This document shows, one piece after another, positions 35,001-42,810 of a stretch of 64,000 bases of DNA. The stretch is from Valencia hispanica (taxonomy: Eukaryota; Chordata; Actinopteri; Cyprinodontiformes; Valenciidae): NCBI GenBank assembly GCA_963556495.2, contig OY747713.1, positions 40,357,461 through 40,421,460 of the forward strand, in the 5' to 3' direction. The notes beneath the pieces are model-generated. The model was not told where the DNA came from, searched no databases, and was given only the letters and a program-made list of their open reading frames with translations. The number at the start of each line of letters is the position of its first letter. Positions within the stretch are counted from its first letter, which is position 1. Position numbers and translations under genes: made by a program.

Positions 35001-35989
35001 CACATCTAAAGACATTTTAGAAAGATCAATTAACCTAGTAGGTTCATCATGGGAGGATGCGGAGAGTACCCGGAGAGAACCCACGCATGCACAGTAAGAA
35101 CATGCAAACTCCAGGGTTTGAATCCAGGACCTTCTTGGTGCAGGGCAACAGTGCTAACTGCTCCACTGTGCAGCTCACCAAAAAGGATTGGAATATGATT
35201 GCTGATTTCCGATCTCTAGATTCTGTAAAGTTTTGACCTGTTGATGCTGATTTTAGCTGGTACTAATTTCTCTTTAAGAACTATAACATTAGGAATATAA
35301 GGAAAACATTCAATATCTCCTGCCATGAATGGTCATTAATTATTAGGCATGTACGATATATCGGCACTAAAATCGGCATCAGCTGATGTTAGTCATTTTT
35401 TAACATTTCGGTACCGGTCCCGTAAGTAAAACAGGGCTGAAATTCACAAACAATGTTTATTTCCATCCTGTTGTCGCTTGGGATTGTATTGCAGAGGAGG
35501 AGGAGGTTGGCCATGTGGTATTTGTTTGCTCATGTGACAGTGATAGTCATGCAGAATGGGGATGGGGGTGTTTAGCTGAGGCAGAGAAGCAATGTCAGTG
35601 GTTCTGGTCATTTTTTCATTGTTAAAAGGGTAGAAAATTATATGTAATGTATATGATAGCCCATAGGTAAATATTGGTTATCTGCAATAACAACGGTATT
35701 ACTTATTTCTAAACAAGGGTTTGACTTTTACATCACACTTTGTCTTTTGTTCCTATTTGAAAAACAACAAAGAGCTCAGTGTGGCTTTAACTTTTCCCAC
35801 AGCACTTACTGTTTAATAGTGCCGGTGGTCAGAGCACTGATGATCCATTGCAGGTCCAGAGTCTTGAAAGGGATTAGCACCAGACTGGTGGTGTTGTCCA
35901 AGTCTATGGCACTCTCTGGGTACATGACATGATGAGTTGTTCGTGTTCCAACATCCTCCTCAAATCCACTAGTAGGAGCCTGGTTCATC
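23063..35989 (-). CDS. st3gal1-like: ST3GAL1-like beta-galactoside alpha-2,3-sialyltransferase, 3' four coding exons
   Basis: Golgi type II enzyme family that transfers sialic acid from CMP-sialic acid to Gal-beta-1,3-GalNAc. Joining 35,989-35,810, 33,439-33,394, 33,245-33,126 and 23,236-23,063 gives about 172 codons of continuous frame. They run from the end of sialylmotif L ([20 protein letters not shown]) through motif S ([10 protein letters not shown]...[16 protein letters not shown]) and motif VS (NWHHYWEEN) to KIRMFTGR and TGA. All junctions are GT-AG with matching phases (2, 0, 0), and no stop interrupts, so it looks functional. The first exon(s), encoding the membrane anchor, stem and start of motif L, were not found up to 64,000. 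The short terminal KIR-F-GR fits ST3GAL1 better than ST3GAL2. The last intron is 9.9 kb and full of transposons. Confidence 0.9.
23561..23614. repeat. (TA)n microsatellite
   Basis: About 27 uninterrupted AT units directly next to the hAT-type end that starts GGGCTGTCAAAAGTAATGC. Confidence 0.95.
23615..24590 (+). mobile_element. Degenerate hAT element with transposase C-terminal relic
   Basis: It starts GGGCTGTCAAAAGTAATGCA, and a matching opposite end is suggested by TTCATTAATCGAGATTAATT near 24,560. Around 23,765-23,835 the plus strand encodes [15 protein letters not shown], the signature of the hAT C-terminal dimerisation domain (usually SERVFS.AG). A Rex1 3' fragment is inserted at about 24,146. 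A related end lies in reverse at 61,920-61,986. Confidence 0.55.
24146..24318 (-). mobile_element. Rex1-type LINE 3' end
   Basis: Reverse of TTCCCTCTGGGATCAATAAAG and its GAATTG tail (24,150-24,190). The minus strand encodes the last residues (SVFSRRLLQFRC-like, near 24,300). Heavily 5'-truncated, about 170 bp. Confidence 0.75.
24820..25660 (-). pseudogene. hAT transposase C-terminal region (ZMYM1/TTF-domain type)
   Basis: The minus strand reads [20 protein letters not shown], then [19 protein letters not shown], the hAT dimerisation domain as found in hAT-derived ZMYM1-like proteins. Upstream blocks include [13 protein letters not shown] and [15 protein letters not shown] followed by an in-frame TAG near 25,150. 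A poly(A/T) run (25,326-25,346) interrupts the middle. Ends are not visible and the part before 25,660 is missing. Confidence 0.6.
26285..26783 (+). pseudogene. L2 ORF1: GDSL/SGNH-type esterase domain
   Basis: From 26,346 it is open for 145 codons. Motifs: PGARTGDI (Gly block), GGNDTR (Asn block), DGIHPT (Asp-x-x-His block), all typical of the esterase in CR1/L2 ORF1 proteins. The Ser block appears only upstream in another frame and as FVLGSPSG rather than GDS/GNS. The copy therefore seems frameshifted near 26,340 and lacks a clear nucleophile. A Cys-rich stretch (CCSCNEPL) precedes it. Confidence 0.75.
26844..29677 (+). pseudogene. L2 ORF2: APE-type endonuclease and reverse transcriptase
   Basis: Endonuclease: [22 protein letters not shown] (Lys where Asn is usual), [31 protein letters not shown] and intact YADD (near 29,040). 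Two disabling changes show against the second copy: TAA at 28,554-28,556 (Tyr in the other copy) and one extra A near 28,600 that shifts frame. Otherwise the frame is open for 570 + 364 codons. A short AT insertion lies near 29,595-29,620, and the last part of the protein is lost at the junction. Confidence 0.88.
29676..30586 (-). mobile_element. Inverted L2 5' ORF2 segment (endonuclease), partner of the plus-strand copy
   Basis: Reads on the minus strand from [20 protein letters not shown] through [31 protein letters not shown] to [14 protein letters not shown]. It corresponds to 26,981-27,892 but differs at many residues, so it is an independent copy and not a recent duplicate. The 3' part of this L2 is absent. 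On the other side it stops exactly at the TA of a Tc1 insertion. Confidence 0.88.
30587..32172 (-). mobile_element. Tc1-like transposon, both TIRs intact
   Basis: It begins CAGTGGCTTGCAAAACTATT and ends AATACTTTCGCAAGCCACTG. TA flanks both sides (30,585-30,586; 32,173-32,174). Length is 1,586 bp. The inverted similarity extends inward for over 150 bp (GAGAAGTGGAACGAAAATC on both sides), so the terminal repeats are long. Confidence 0.95.
30803..31803 (-). pseudogene. Tc1 transposase (DD34E), one break
   Basis: Starts [23 protein letters not shown] blocks near [19 protein letters not shown] and [16 protein letters not shown] residues: [28 protein letters not shown], 34 residues between the last two. 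A small deletion and frameshift occur near 31,325, where the block between DETK and WRKTNTAHH is shortened. It ends at AAKCGSRKY with stop near 30,803. Nearly complete, so a young copy. Confidence 0.9.
32174..32379. other. Intron DNA, nothing recognised
   Basis: Unique-looking sequence between the Tc1 right end and the candidate exon. The L2 sequence on the other side of the Tc1 does not continue here. Confidence 0.4.
32380..32511 (-). other. Candidate exon, unrecognised, in phase with the sialyltransferase intron
   Basis: Between TTTGTTGTTTGCCAG (AG 32,513-32,512) and GTAGAG|GTAAAA (GT 32,379-32,378) lie exactly 44 open codons, [20 protein letters not shown] through [13 protein letters not shown], phase 0 at both sides. 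I know no family with it. It lies in the phase-0 last intron of the ST3GAL1-like gene, so inclusion would keep the frame but split sialylmotif S. It may be a relic of another gene. Confidence 0.25.
33126..33245 (-). CDS. st3gal1-like: ST3GAL1-like penultimate exon
   Basis: Exactly 40 codons between AG (33,247-33,246) and GT (33,125-33,124), phase 0 on both sides. It begins [12 protein letters not shown] and ends with most of sialylmotif [22 protein letters not shown]. Confidence 0.9.
33394..33439 (-). CDS. st3gal1-like: ST3GAL1-like 46-bp micro-exon
   Basis: Acceptor TCTGTTGCAG (AG 33,441-33,440) and donor AAG|GTGAG (GT 33,393-33,392). Its first base completes a His codon begun in the upstream exon. 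The rest reads [15 protein letters not shown]. The same small exon is expected at this place in ST3GAL1/2 genes. Confidence 0.88.
33600..34590. other. Intron DNA, nothing recognised
   Basis: Lies inside the 2.4-kb intron between the 180-bp and 46-bp sialyltransferase exons. AT-rich, no repeat boundaries seen. Confidence 0.4.
34767..34788. repeat. C-homopolymer
   Basis: A run of about 19 C next to CACACTT inside the interrupted SINE. Confidence 0.9.
34916..34998. repeat. (CA)n microsatellite
   Basis: CACACA runs with CCACAT and CTACAC interruptions inside the SINE. Confidence 0.9.
35343..35440. repeat. Fragment of a CGATATATCGGC-type dispersed repeat
   Basis: GTACGATATATCGGCACTAA and ATCGGCATCAGCTGATG belong to a teleost repeat with alternating CGATAT/ATCGGC words. 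Only a fragment remains. Confidence 0.4.
35810..35989 (-). CDS. st3gal1-like: ST3GAL1-like exon, end of sialylmotif L
   Basis: Acceptor TGTCTGTCCCTCCAG (AG 35,991-35,990) and donor GTAAGT (35,809-35,808). It reads [20 protein letters not shown], then [26 protein letters not shown]. It ends with two bases of the His codon finished by the 46-bp exon. Confidence 0.9.
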
Positions 35990-36607
35990 CTGGAGGGACA
36001 GACAAAAACTAAATAGTTCCCAGCAAACAAGCAGCGTTCAGAGATAGAGCTTGAGTTTTACTTAAGAAGATTACTCCCAACCTACCCAAACTATTTACGG
36101 AGATATAATACAGAGCTTTGTCAAAGTATATGTTCCCCTTGAACATATTTACATTTTGTTGCATTATAAGCCCACTCTATTATGCAATTTCACGAGGAAG
36201 ACCAATGCAAAGTAGTAGATTTTTGCAACTTTTTACCTGGTAAAATCTAAAAATAGAGCCGTATGTTTGTGTTCCATCCCCTGAGTCAATGCTTTGCAGA
36301 ACCACCTTTCACTGCAATTACAGTTGCAGGTCTTTTGCCGTATGTCGCTACACGCTTTGGAATTTTTAACAAATTGCTCTCTGCGAGAAAAATTAGTTTG
36401 AGAGCATTCTAAAGTCCTGACACGGCTCCTCAACAGGATTTAGCTCTGACCTTGACTTCAGAATTCAAACACATGAACAGACTTTCACCCAAAACAGCTA
36501 TTTTTCAATTCCAGTCCTCATGAGCTACTATCCTGCAGCTTTTACACCCAACACGCTGGAATCTAACGAATGGCTCATTACCAGACCCGTCATTTAAACC
36601 CATCATT

Positions 36608-36820
36608 TATACCAGTGCTTCCCAACCCTGGTCCTCAAGGCACGCTGCTCTGGATGTTTTAGATGTTTCCCTGCTTCTTCAGCACACCTGATTTCAATTG
36701 ATGCCTGATGAACAGGCTTTTGCTGAACTGCAGTCATCTGAATCAGGTGTGCTGTAGCAGGGAAACATCTTAAAGGCCAGGGCGCCCCGAGGACCATGGC
36801 TGGAAAACACCACTTCATAC
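36608..36820. mobile_element. Fold-back MITE, CCTCAAGG-ended family (copy 3)
   Basis: GTGCTTCCCAACCCTGGTCC at the left pairs with CCGAGGACCATGGCTGGAAA at the right. Inner arms CAGCACACCTGATTTCA and GAATCAGGTGTGCTGTAG pair too. Nested in the old Tc1. Confidence 0.65.
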
Positions 36821-37064
36821 AACCATTGATATATTGTAGATCTGGACTTCTGTTTGCATTAATTGTCCTTCTGGAAAGTACAACTTCCACCCTTATCTCC
36901 AGTCGTTTGCAGCTTCTAACAGGCTTTCCCTTTGGACTGCACTACATTAAGCTCTACCCAACTCCATGTTACACGGCTGAACTGTTCACCATTAGATCTC
37001 TGCCACACGTAGCAACTTTCTTTGTTAAAAAAAGTTCAATTTTTGGTCTCATCTGACCACCACT

Positions 37065-37122
37065 GTTGTAGTCAAGTCACCATCTCTAGAGTCCAAGTCA
37101 CACTTGAGTCCTTAGTGGTCAA
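37065..37122. repeat. CAAGTCAAGTC-type repeat, left part
   Basis: GTAGTCAAGTCACCATCTCT and AGTCCAAGTCACACTTGAGT form the left part of a repeat whose right part resumes at 39,688. The L2 at 37,123-39,687 inserted into it. Confidence 0.55.
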
Positions 37123-38981
37123 GACCCTTCGACAAGCTAGAACAGCATATTTTTTATCACTAATTGAGGCGAATAAAAACAATCCTAGGTTTCTTTTTAG
37201 TACAGTTGCCAAACTTACACAGAGTCATAGCTCTGTTGAGCCAACTATTCCCCCAGCTCTTAGCAGTGATGATTGTATGGGATTCTTCATAAATAAAATT
37301 AATTCTATTAAAAATAAAATCATTGGCATCCTCCCAAACATGATTACTTCTTCCTCAGTAAATGAGGCAACATCGGAAAGAACTGTAGAACCTCAGTTGT
37401 GCTTAGGCTGTTTTGATTCAGTCGAGCTTTCAGAATTATCAAAAAAATTAGCCTCATCTAAACCTTCAACTTGTATGTTGGACTCAATCCCAACCAAATT
37501 ATTTAAGGAAGTGTTCCATTTGGTTCCTGGCCCCATTTTGGATATGATGAATCTATCCTTAGTAAACGGATACATACCACAATAATTTAAAATAGCTGTA
37601 TTTAAACCTTTACTCAAGAAACCTTCCCTTGATCAAGATGACATAGTGAATTACAGACCTATATCTAACCTTCCTTTCTTATCCAAAGTCCTTGAGAAAA
37701 TAGTTGCTAATCAAGTCTGTGAGCATCTAAACAGTAACGAGCTGTTTGAAGAGTTTCAGTCAGGTTTTAGAGCTCATCATAGCACTGAAACAGCACTGGT
37801 GAAGGTTACTAATGATATTCTCATGGCCTCAGATGATGGACTTGTGTCTGTTCTGGTTTTGTTAGTTCTCAGTGCTGCTTTTGACACAGTCGATCATAAT
37901 ATTCTCCTAGAAAGGCTTGAACATGTTGCAGGGATCAAAGGAACAGCACTAGGCTGGTTTAAATCATATTTGTCTGATAGATTCCAGTTTGTTCATCTAA
38001 ATGATCAATCTTCTTCACTCTCAAGGGTTACTTGTGGAGTTTCACAGGGTTCTGTGCTTGGAACAATTCTTTTTACCATATATATGCTCCCAATTGGTAG
38101 AATCATTAGACAGCATGGGATACTGTAAATTTCCACAGCTATACCGATGACACACAACTATATTTATCCATAAATCCTGAGGAACCCAGTCAGTTAGGTA
38201 GATTACAGGCATGTCTGGAATACATAAAAACTTGGATGACCCTAAACTTTTTGCTTTTTAATTCTGACAAGACAGAAGTTGCTGTCTTTGGACCAGAAGT
38301 TCTTAAACAGAAACTGATTAGTCAATCACTTCATCTGGATGGCATTAAATTGGCCCCCAGTAATAACGTAAAGAACCTCTGTGTTATTTTTGACCAAGAC
38401 TTAACATTTAAATCCCATATTAAACAGGTTTCAAGGATTTCTTTCTTTCACCTCCGGAATATTGCTAAAATTAGAAACATCCTGTCCAGGAGTGATGCTG
38501 AGAAACTAGTCCATGCATTTGTTACCTCAAGGCTGGACTACTGTAATTCTTTACTATCAGGAAGTCAACAAAATGCCATTAAAAGCCTTCAGTTGATCGA
38601 AAATGCGGCAGCAAGAGTTCTGATGAATATTCAAAACAGAGATCACATTTCTCAGGTTTTAGCTTCCCTTCATTGGCTCCCTGTTAAATCCAGAATAGAA
38701 TTTAAGATCCTTCTTCTTTCATACAAAGCCCTTAATAATCAGCTCCATCATACATCAGAGATCTAATTGTTCCATATGTTCCCAACAGAGCACTTCGCTC
38801 TCAGACTGCAGGTTTACTTGTAGTTCCTAGGATTTCTAAAAGTAGAATGGGAGGCAGATCTTTTAGTTATCAGGCTCCTCTCCTGTGGAACCAGCTCCCA
38901 GCTTTAGTCCGTGAGGCAGACACTCCGTTTACTTTTAAGGCCAGGCTTAAAACTTTCCTTTTTGATAAAGCTTATAGTTAG
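37123..38981 (+). pseudogene. L2 ORF2 C-terminal half (reverse transcriptase)
   Basis: Blocks [31 protein letters not shown] (Pro to Ser in the PQG box) and a YTDD variant of YADD near 38,141. Breaks: TAA at 37,583-37,585 (Glu in the other copy), a 5-bp insertion (CTGTA) near 38,124 and a shift near 38,740. The normal stop would be TAG at 38,979-38,981 after FDKAYS. Confidence 0.88.
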
Positions 38982-39687
38982 AGTGGCTTAGGTCATCCTG
39001 AGCTATCTCTGTAGTTATGCTGCTATAGGCTTAGACTGCTGGAGGAGACTTACCAATTTTCTTGATTCTGCTACTTCCTTTTCTACTACTACTCTCCAGT
39101 TGTATTACAGTACATTCTGTTATTTCGACAGTTAACTTTGTTTTCTCTCAGTGTTTTTCTCTCCATAGAAGCTGCACCTGGTCTGGTATCCTGCTTGGCT
39201 GCAATGCCCTGTTGGACGGGGGGCATCGGCTGGGATGGTGCTCCCAGTAACTGAACATCCACCGTGTCCTGTTATCAACTTTTTACTTTCTGTAACATAG
39301 AAAGTTCTCTTATATGAGATCTTCTGTTCCTTCTGTGTCTCTGCTCTGTCTTCTCAAACCCCCAGACGGTCGTGACAGATGGCCGCTCCTACTGAGCCTG
39401 GTTCTGTTGGAGGTTTCTTCCTGTTAAAGGGGAGTTTTTCCTCTCCACCGTCGCTACATGCTTGCTCAGTATGAGGGATTGCTGAAGGATTGCTGTGGTT
39501 GGAAAGTCTGCATCAACGGGGCCCAACCTCACGCCAATGACTGACGCAATCTGCTGGGATTCCTTAAATAGGAAACTTTTTAACTGGTTGGAATGTTTGT
39601 ATAAATGTATTGAAAGGACTTCTTGTTAAGTGCGTTGAGATGACATCTGTTGTGAATCGGCGCTATATAAATAAAACTGAATTGAAG
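37123..39687 (+). mobile_element. L2 LINE, 5'-truncated with complete 3' UTR
   Basis: Starts at the point matching 28,025 of the other copy and runs to GGCGCTATATAAATAAAACT and the final GAATTGAAG. About 700 bp of 3' UTR are present and match 5,161-5,985 in reverse. The insertion splits a CAAGTCAAGTC-type repeat, which itself lies in an older Tc1. Confidence 0.92.
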
Positions 39688-40078
39688 TACAAGTCCAAGT
39701 CAAGTCGCTTCGTCCTACAGGCCAAGTTCGAGTCCAAGTCAAGTCATTATCACCTGAGAGCAAGTCAATATTAAGAGAGTGGGATGTAGATTTTAAAACT
39801 AGAATAAAGGCAGCTATACATGGTTTACTTTATTTTTTTTTTAAATGTACCTAATGCCCCCATGCTAACACAGCAGCATGTGCAAAAAAATAAAACATGC
39901 TTAAAATAAATTTTAAAACAATAAATATTCAACATTTCACCCGATTTGGCTTTGGGAAATTTAATCAAGTTATTAAATTAGTCTGGTAATCTGACCTTAT
40001 ATAACAAGCTAACATTAGCAAATCCCTTATACGTGAGGACTTGAGTCAGGAGTCGAGTGGGAGTGCAGGACTCGAGTA
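39688..40078. repeat. CAAGTCAAGTC-type repeat, right part
   Basis: Many CAAGTC/GAGTC words (AAGTCCAAGTCAAGTCGC, GGACTTGAGTCAGGAGTC, ACTCGAGTACTC) around an AT-rich middle. A common teleost dispersed repeat of unclear class. Confidence 0.5.
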
Positions 40079-40109
40079 CTCTGTCCCTGCTGACCACAGC
40101 AGGTTCTTC

Positions 40110-40445
40110 TACATGCAGGTGCACATCTCATTTTTAACCAGACGAAAAACAACTCATGTCACTCATGTGTTCAGATCTCTGCACTGGCTTCCAGTAGCTG
40201 CCCACATCAGAATCAAAGCTCCGACACTCGCCTCCAGAGCGGTAAACTCCAAAGCCTCTCTGCACCTGAACACTCTGGTCCAACGTGCCAACGAGCAGCG
40301 ACTGGTAGGTCCTGCACCACATGGCAAAAGATCAGTGATAACACTTTTTAGTTCTCTGATCCCACAATGGCGAAATTTACCTGTCCAGCTCTGCTCGCAC
40401 AGCAGCCTCCTTTGCGAATTTCAAGAAAAGGTTAAAAACTGAAGT
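40110..40445 (+). pseudogene. LINE (L2-like) C-terminal fragment
   Basis: HVFRSLHWLPVAAHIRIKA followed by SLIPQWRNLPVQLCSH and CEFQEKVKN is the C-terminal block of L2/CR1-type ORF2 proteins. No RT core and no 3' UTR remain. Confidence 0.7.
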
Positions 40446-40776
40446 TTTTTGCAGCTTCCAAGGCATAAAAAACCCTATTCTTCTTGCAACTCTTCCATAA
40501 AGACTAGTTTTTCAGAGTACACATTTAATAGCTGTGCTGTGGAGAGATTAAGTCAGTCTAGCAGTTAGGATGGTCTTGTCTAACTGATGGTCTTGTCTTG
40601 GTAGCTTGCAGATTGTGTCATCCGTACGCTCAATGAGATGGTGTAAACAGAACAGCTGCAATTATACAAAGATGGAGTTACATACAGTTGGACTATTTTC
40701 ACTTACTCAGAGGATTGTTGTCAAGGGGGATGAATAAATATGCACGCCACATTTTTCATAGTGAATGAAATGAAAG

Positions 40777-40815
40777 AAGGAAAGTGATAAATGTTTTTCA
40801 TTTATCACTTTCCTT
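40777..40815. repeat. Perfect 17-bp palindrome with T5 loop
   Basis: AAGGAAAGTGATAAATG, then TTTTT, then CATTTATCACTTTCCTT. It lies within the right part of the old Tc1, where the family is not normally palindromic. Confidence 0.8.
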
Positions 40816-41025
40816 TCACGTCACAATTACGAACTACTTTTTGTTGGTCTATCACATAAAATCCCCTCAAAACTTGTGGTTGTAACATAGCAAAGTGTAG
40901 AAAAGTTGAAATGCGATGAATACTTTTGATATTTGCAGAGCCACAGTAAAACTTTAGTTAAAAAAAATACAAATAAAATAGAATAAAAAAACTTGTCTTC
41001 TTCACCTTGTTTTGCTGCCCCAAAA

Positions 41026-41212
41026 GCAACTGTGTACAATCCAGTGTCTGCATGGAGCCTGGCAATTACCTCTTGGCAGACTTGCAGAGGCATCCCCATT
41101 ATTGTCCAACAATTTCCCCTCAAACTGGGACAGTAATTGGCGGCACTACAGTTTGACAATGGCAGCTGGCTTCGGTCAGAAGCAGGAAGTGACACAGAAA
41201 ACCTGAAGCATG
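41026..41212 (-). other. Candidate exon-like segment, unrecognised
   Basis: On the minus strand CATGCTTCAG (possible acceptor) precedes an open frame with CPSLRGNCWTIMGMPLQ and CQEVIARLHADTGLYTVAFG, ending in AAACAAG|GTGAAG (possible donor). Composition is protein-like, but I cannot name a family, and no neighbouring exons were found. Confidence 0.2.
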
Positions 41213-41683
41213 AGTCTGACCCCCTGTGTGACTAGAATCACCTATTTGAGAGCTCTGGCCTGTCTGGCCTGGGAGGTACCATCTCCCTCATTACTGAGTC
41301 CGAGATGACAGCTATATAACAACCTGGCATTTTCAGCCTAGGCCTGTCAGAACAATTGCTTGCGAGAAGCATCACTGGCTAAGGCTATTTATTGTTGATG
41401 ACAAGGTTCAATATGTCACGTTCCTCAAACCATTCTTGCGTTCAAAGGATATGGCTGTATCTGTGCAACAGTTTGGTGTTATCAAAGGTGCGATAAAGCC
41501 ATACATGAAGAATTATTACAACAAGGTAACAAAAAGATAATCATTAGGATTGGGAACATGGAACATAGTTTTAAGAACCGTCATTAAAAAAAACCCAAAA
41601 TGAATAAACACTTTAAAGAGGCTCAGTAAAACACATTGTTTAGGAAGTGTAATATAAGTAGGACTATAATAACATTTTTCTAA

Positions 41684-42810
41684 GTCAAGTCAATTTTATT
41701 TGTATAGCACATTTCAGCAGCCAGGCAGTTTAAAGTCCTTTAAATGATAAAAACATAACACAACAAACAAGCAAACGAACAGAAAAGGAAACCATACATT
41801 ACAGTGACAAAATAAATACAAAAGGCAGTGCTAAACAAATGTGTTTTAATCTTGATTTAAAAGAACTCAGTGTTTCAGCAGTTTTACAGTTTTCTTGATG
41901 TTTAGTCCAGATTAGAGGAGCATAAAAACTGAATGTTGCTTTTCCATGTTTGGTTCTGATTCTAGGGATGATGAGTAGACTTGAACCAGAGAACCGAGTG
42001 GTCTGATACAATGACAACATAACTTTATTATAGTTTGGTGCTAAGCCATTCACTGATTTATAAACAAAGTACATTATTTTGAAGTCTATTCTTTGAGATA
42101 CAGGGAGTCAGTGTAAGAACTCTAGAACTGGGGATGAGGATGGGAGCAGAAGCATTTTGGTCTGATAGACTTTTTAGGCAGACCCGTGAAGACACTGTTG
42201 CAGTAATCAATCTGACTAAAGAATAACGCATGGATGAGTTTCTCAAGATTTGTTGAGACAATAGTCCTTTAATCCTTAAAATGTTCTTCAGGTGATAGAA
42301 GGCTGACTTGGTAATTGCCTTTGTATGTTTCTTGAGGTTCAAGTCTGAATCCATCTCCACACCCAGATTTCTGGCCTGATCAGTAGTTTCTAGCTTTATT
42401 AACTGAAGCTGTCTGCCAACTCTTGATCGTTCCTCTTTGGGTCCAAAAATATTTATCACTTCAGTTTTGTTGCTGTTCAGCTGGAAAAAGCTATGGCACA
42501 TCTGTGCACTGATTTGTTTTATGCATCTGCAACATTTGAATGGGTTCAAAGTCACCTGGTGAAATTGTAATGTAGAGCTTTGTTTAATCTGCAAAGTAAT
42601 GGTAACTATCTTAATCTGAAGAATTTGGATATTAAATAGGAGGGGCCCCAAGATGGAACCTTGTGGTACCCCACACGGGATATCTGTCTGCTCTGATGAA
42701 AAGTTAACTACTGACACAAAGCAATCCCTGTTCTTTAAATAGGACTTGAACCAGTCAAGTACTGTACTAGAGAGTCTGACCCAACTCTCCAGTCGCTTCA
42801 ATAATATAAA
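41684..42810 (-). mobile_element. L2-like LINE of another subfamily, 5'-truncated
   Basis: The reverse-strand 3' end (AATTTTATTTGTATAGCACA, near 41,690) is a usual L2-type terminus. The coding part lies upstream. 5' truncation is at about 42,810. Confidence 0.8.
41810..42801 (-). pseudogene. LINE reverse transcriptase remnant
   Basis: IPCGVPQGSILGPLLFNI is clear near 42,660. LNSNKTEVINIFGPKEE, NLGVEMDSDLNLKKHTKAI and AFYHLKNILRIKG follow. The YADD box is disrupted, with LQIKIVTITLQIKQ at its place. The tail continues in another frame (VYKSVNGLAPNY, SSFKSRLKHICL) to about 41,810. Several shifts. Confidence 0.8.

Larger units (their letters stand above)
34597..35186 (-). mobile_element. tRNA-derived SINE, minus strand, interrupted by other repeats
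   Basis: On the minus strand the head (GCACAGTGGAGCAGTTAGCA, GTCCTGGATTCAAACCC) resembles the A and B boxes of a tRNA. The conserved fish SINE body follows (GTTTGCATGTTCTTACTG, GCGTGGGTTCTCTCCGGGT). Near 34,730-34,600 comes the body end (CCTGTCCAGGGTGTACCCCG) and an ATGG tail (34,600-34,626). The middle is interrupted by a CA microsatellite and a GTGGGGACCAGGCAAAATG segment shared with 48,400-48,470. Confidence 0.7.
36118..40955 (-). mobile_element. Old Tc1-like transposon split by nested insertions
   Basis: Three pieces of one minus-strand Tc1 can be joined in order: 36,118-36,480 (TIR side and transposase C-terminal part), 36,838-37,064 (core, ending GGTCTCATCTGACCAC) and 40,446-40,955 (N-terminal part from CTTCTTGCAACTCTTCC to the TIR GATGAATACTTTTGATATTT). 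The gaps are filled by fold-back MITEs, a CAAGTCAAGTC repeat, an L2 LINE and another LINE fragment. The transposase is too decayed to score residues. Confidence 0.7.
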
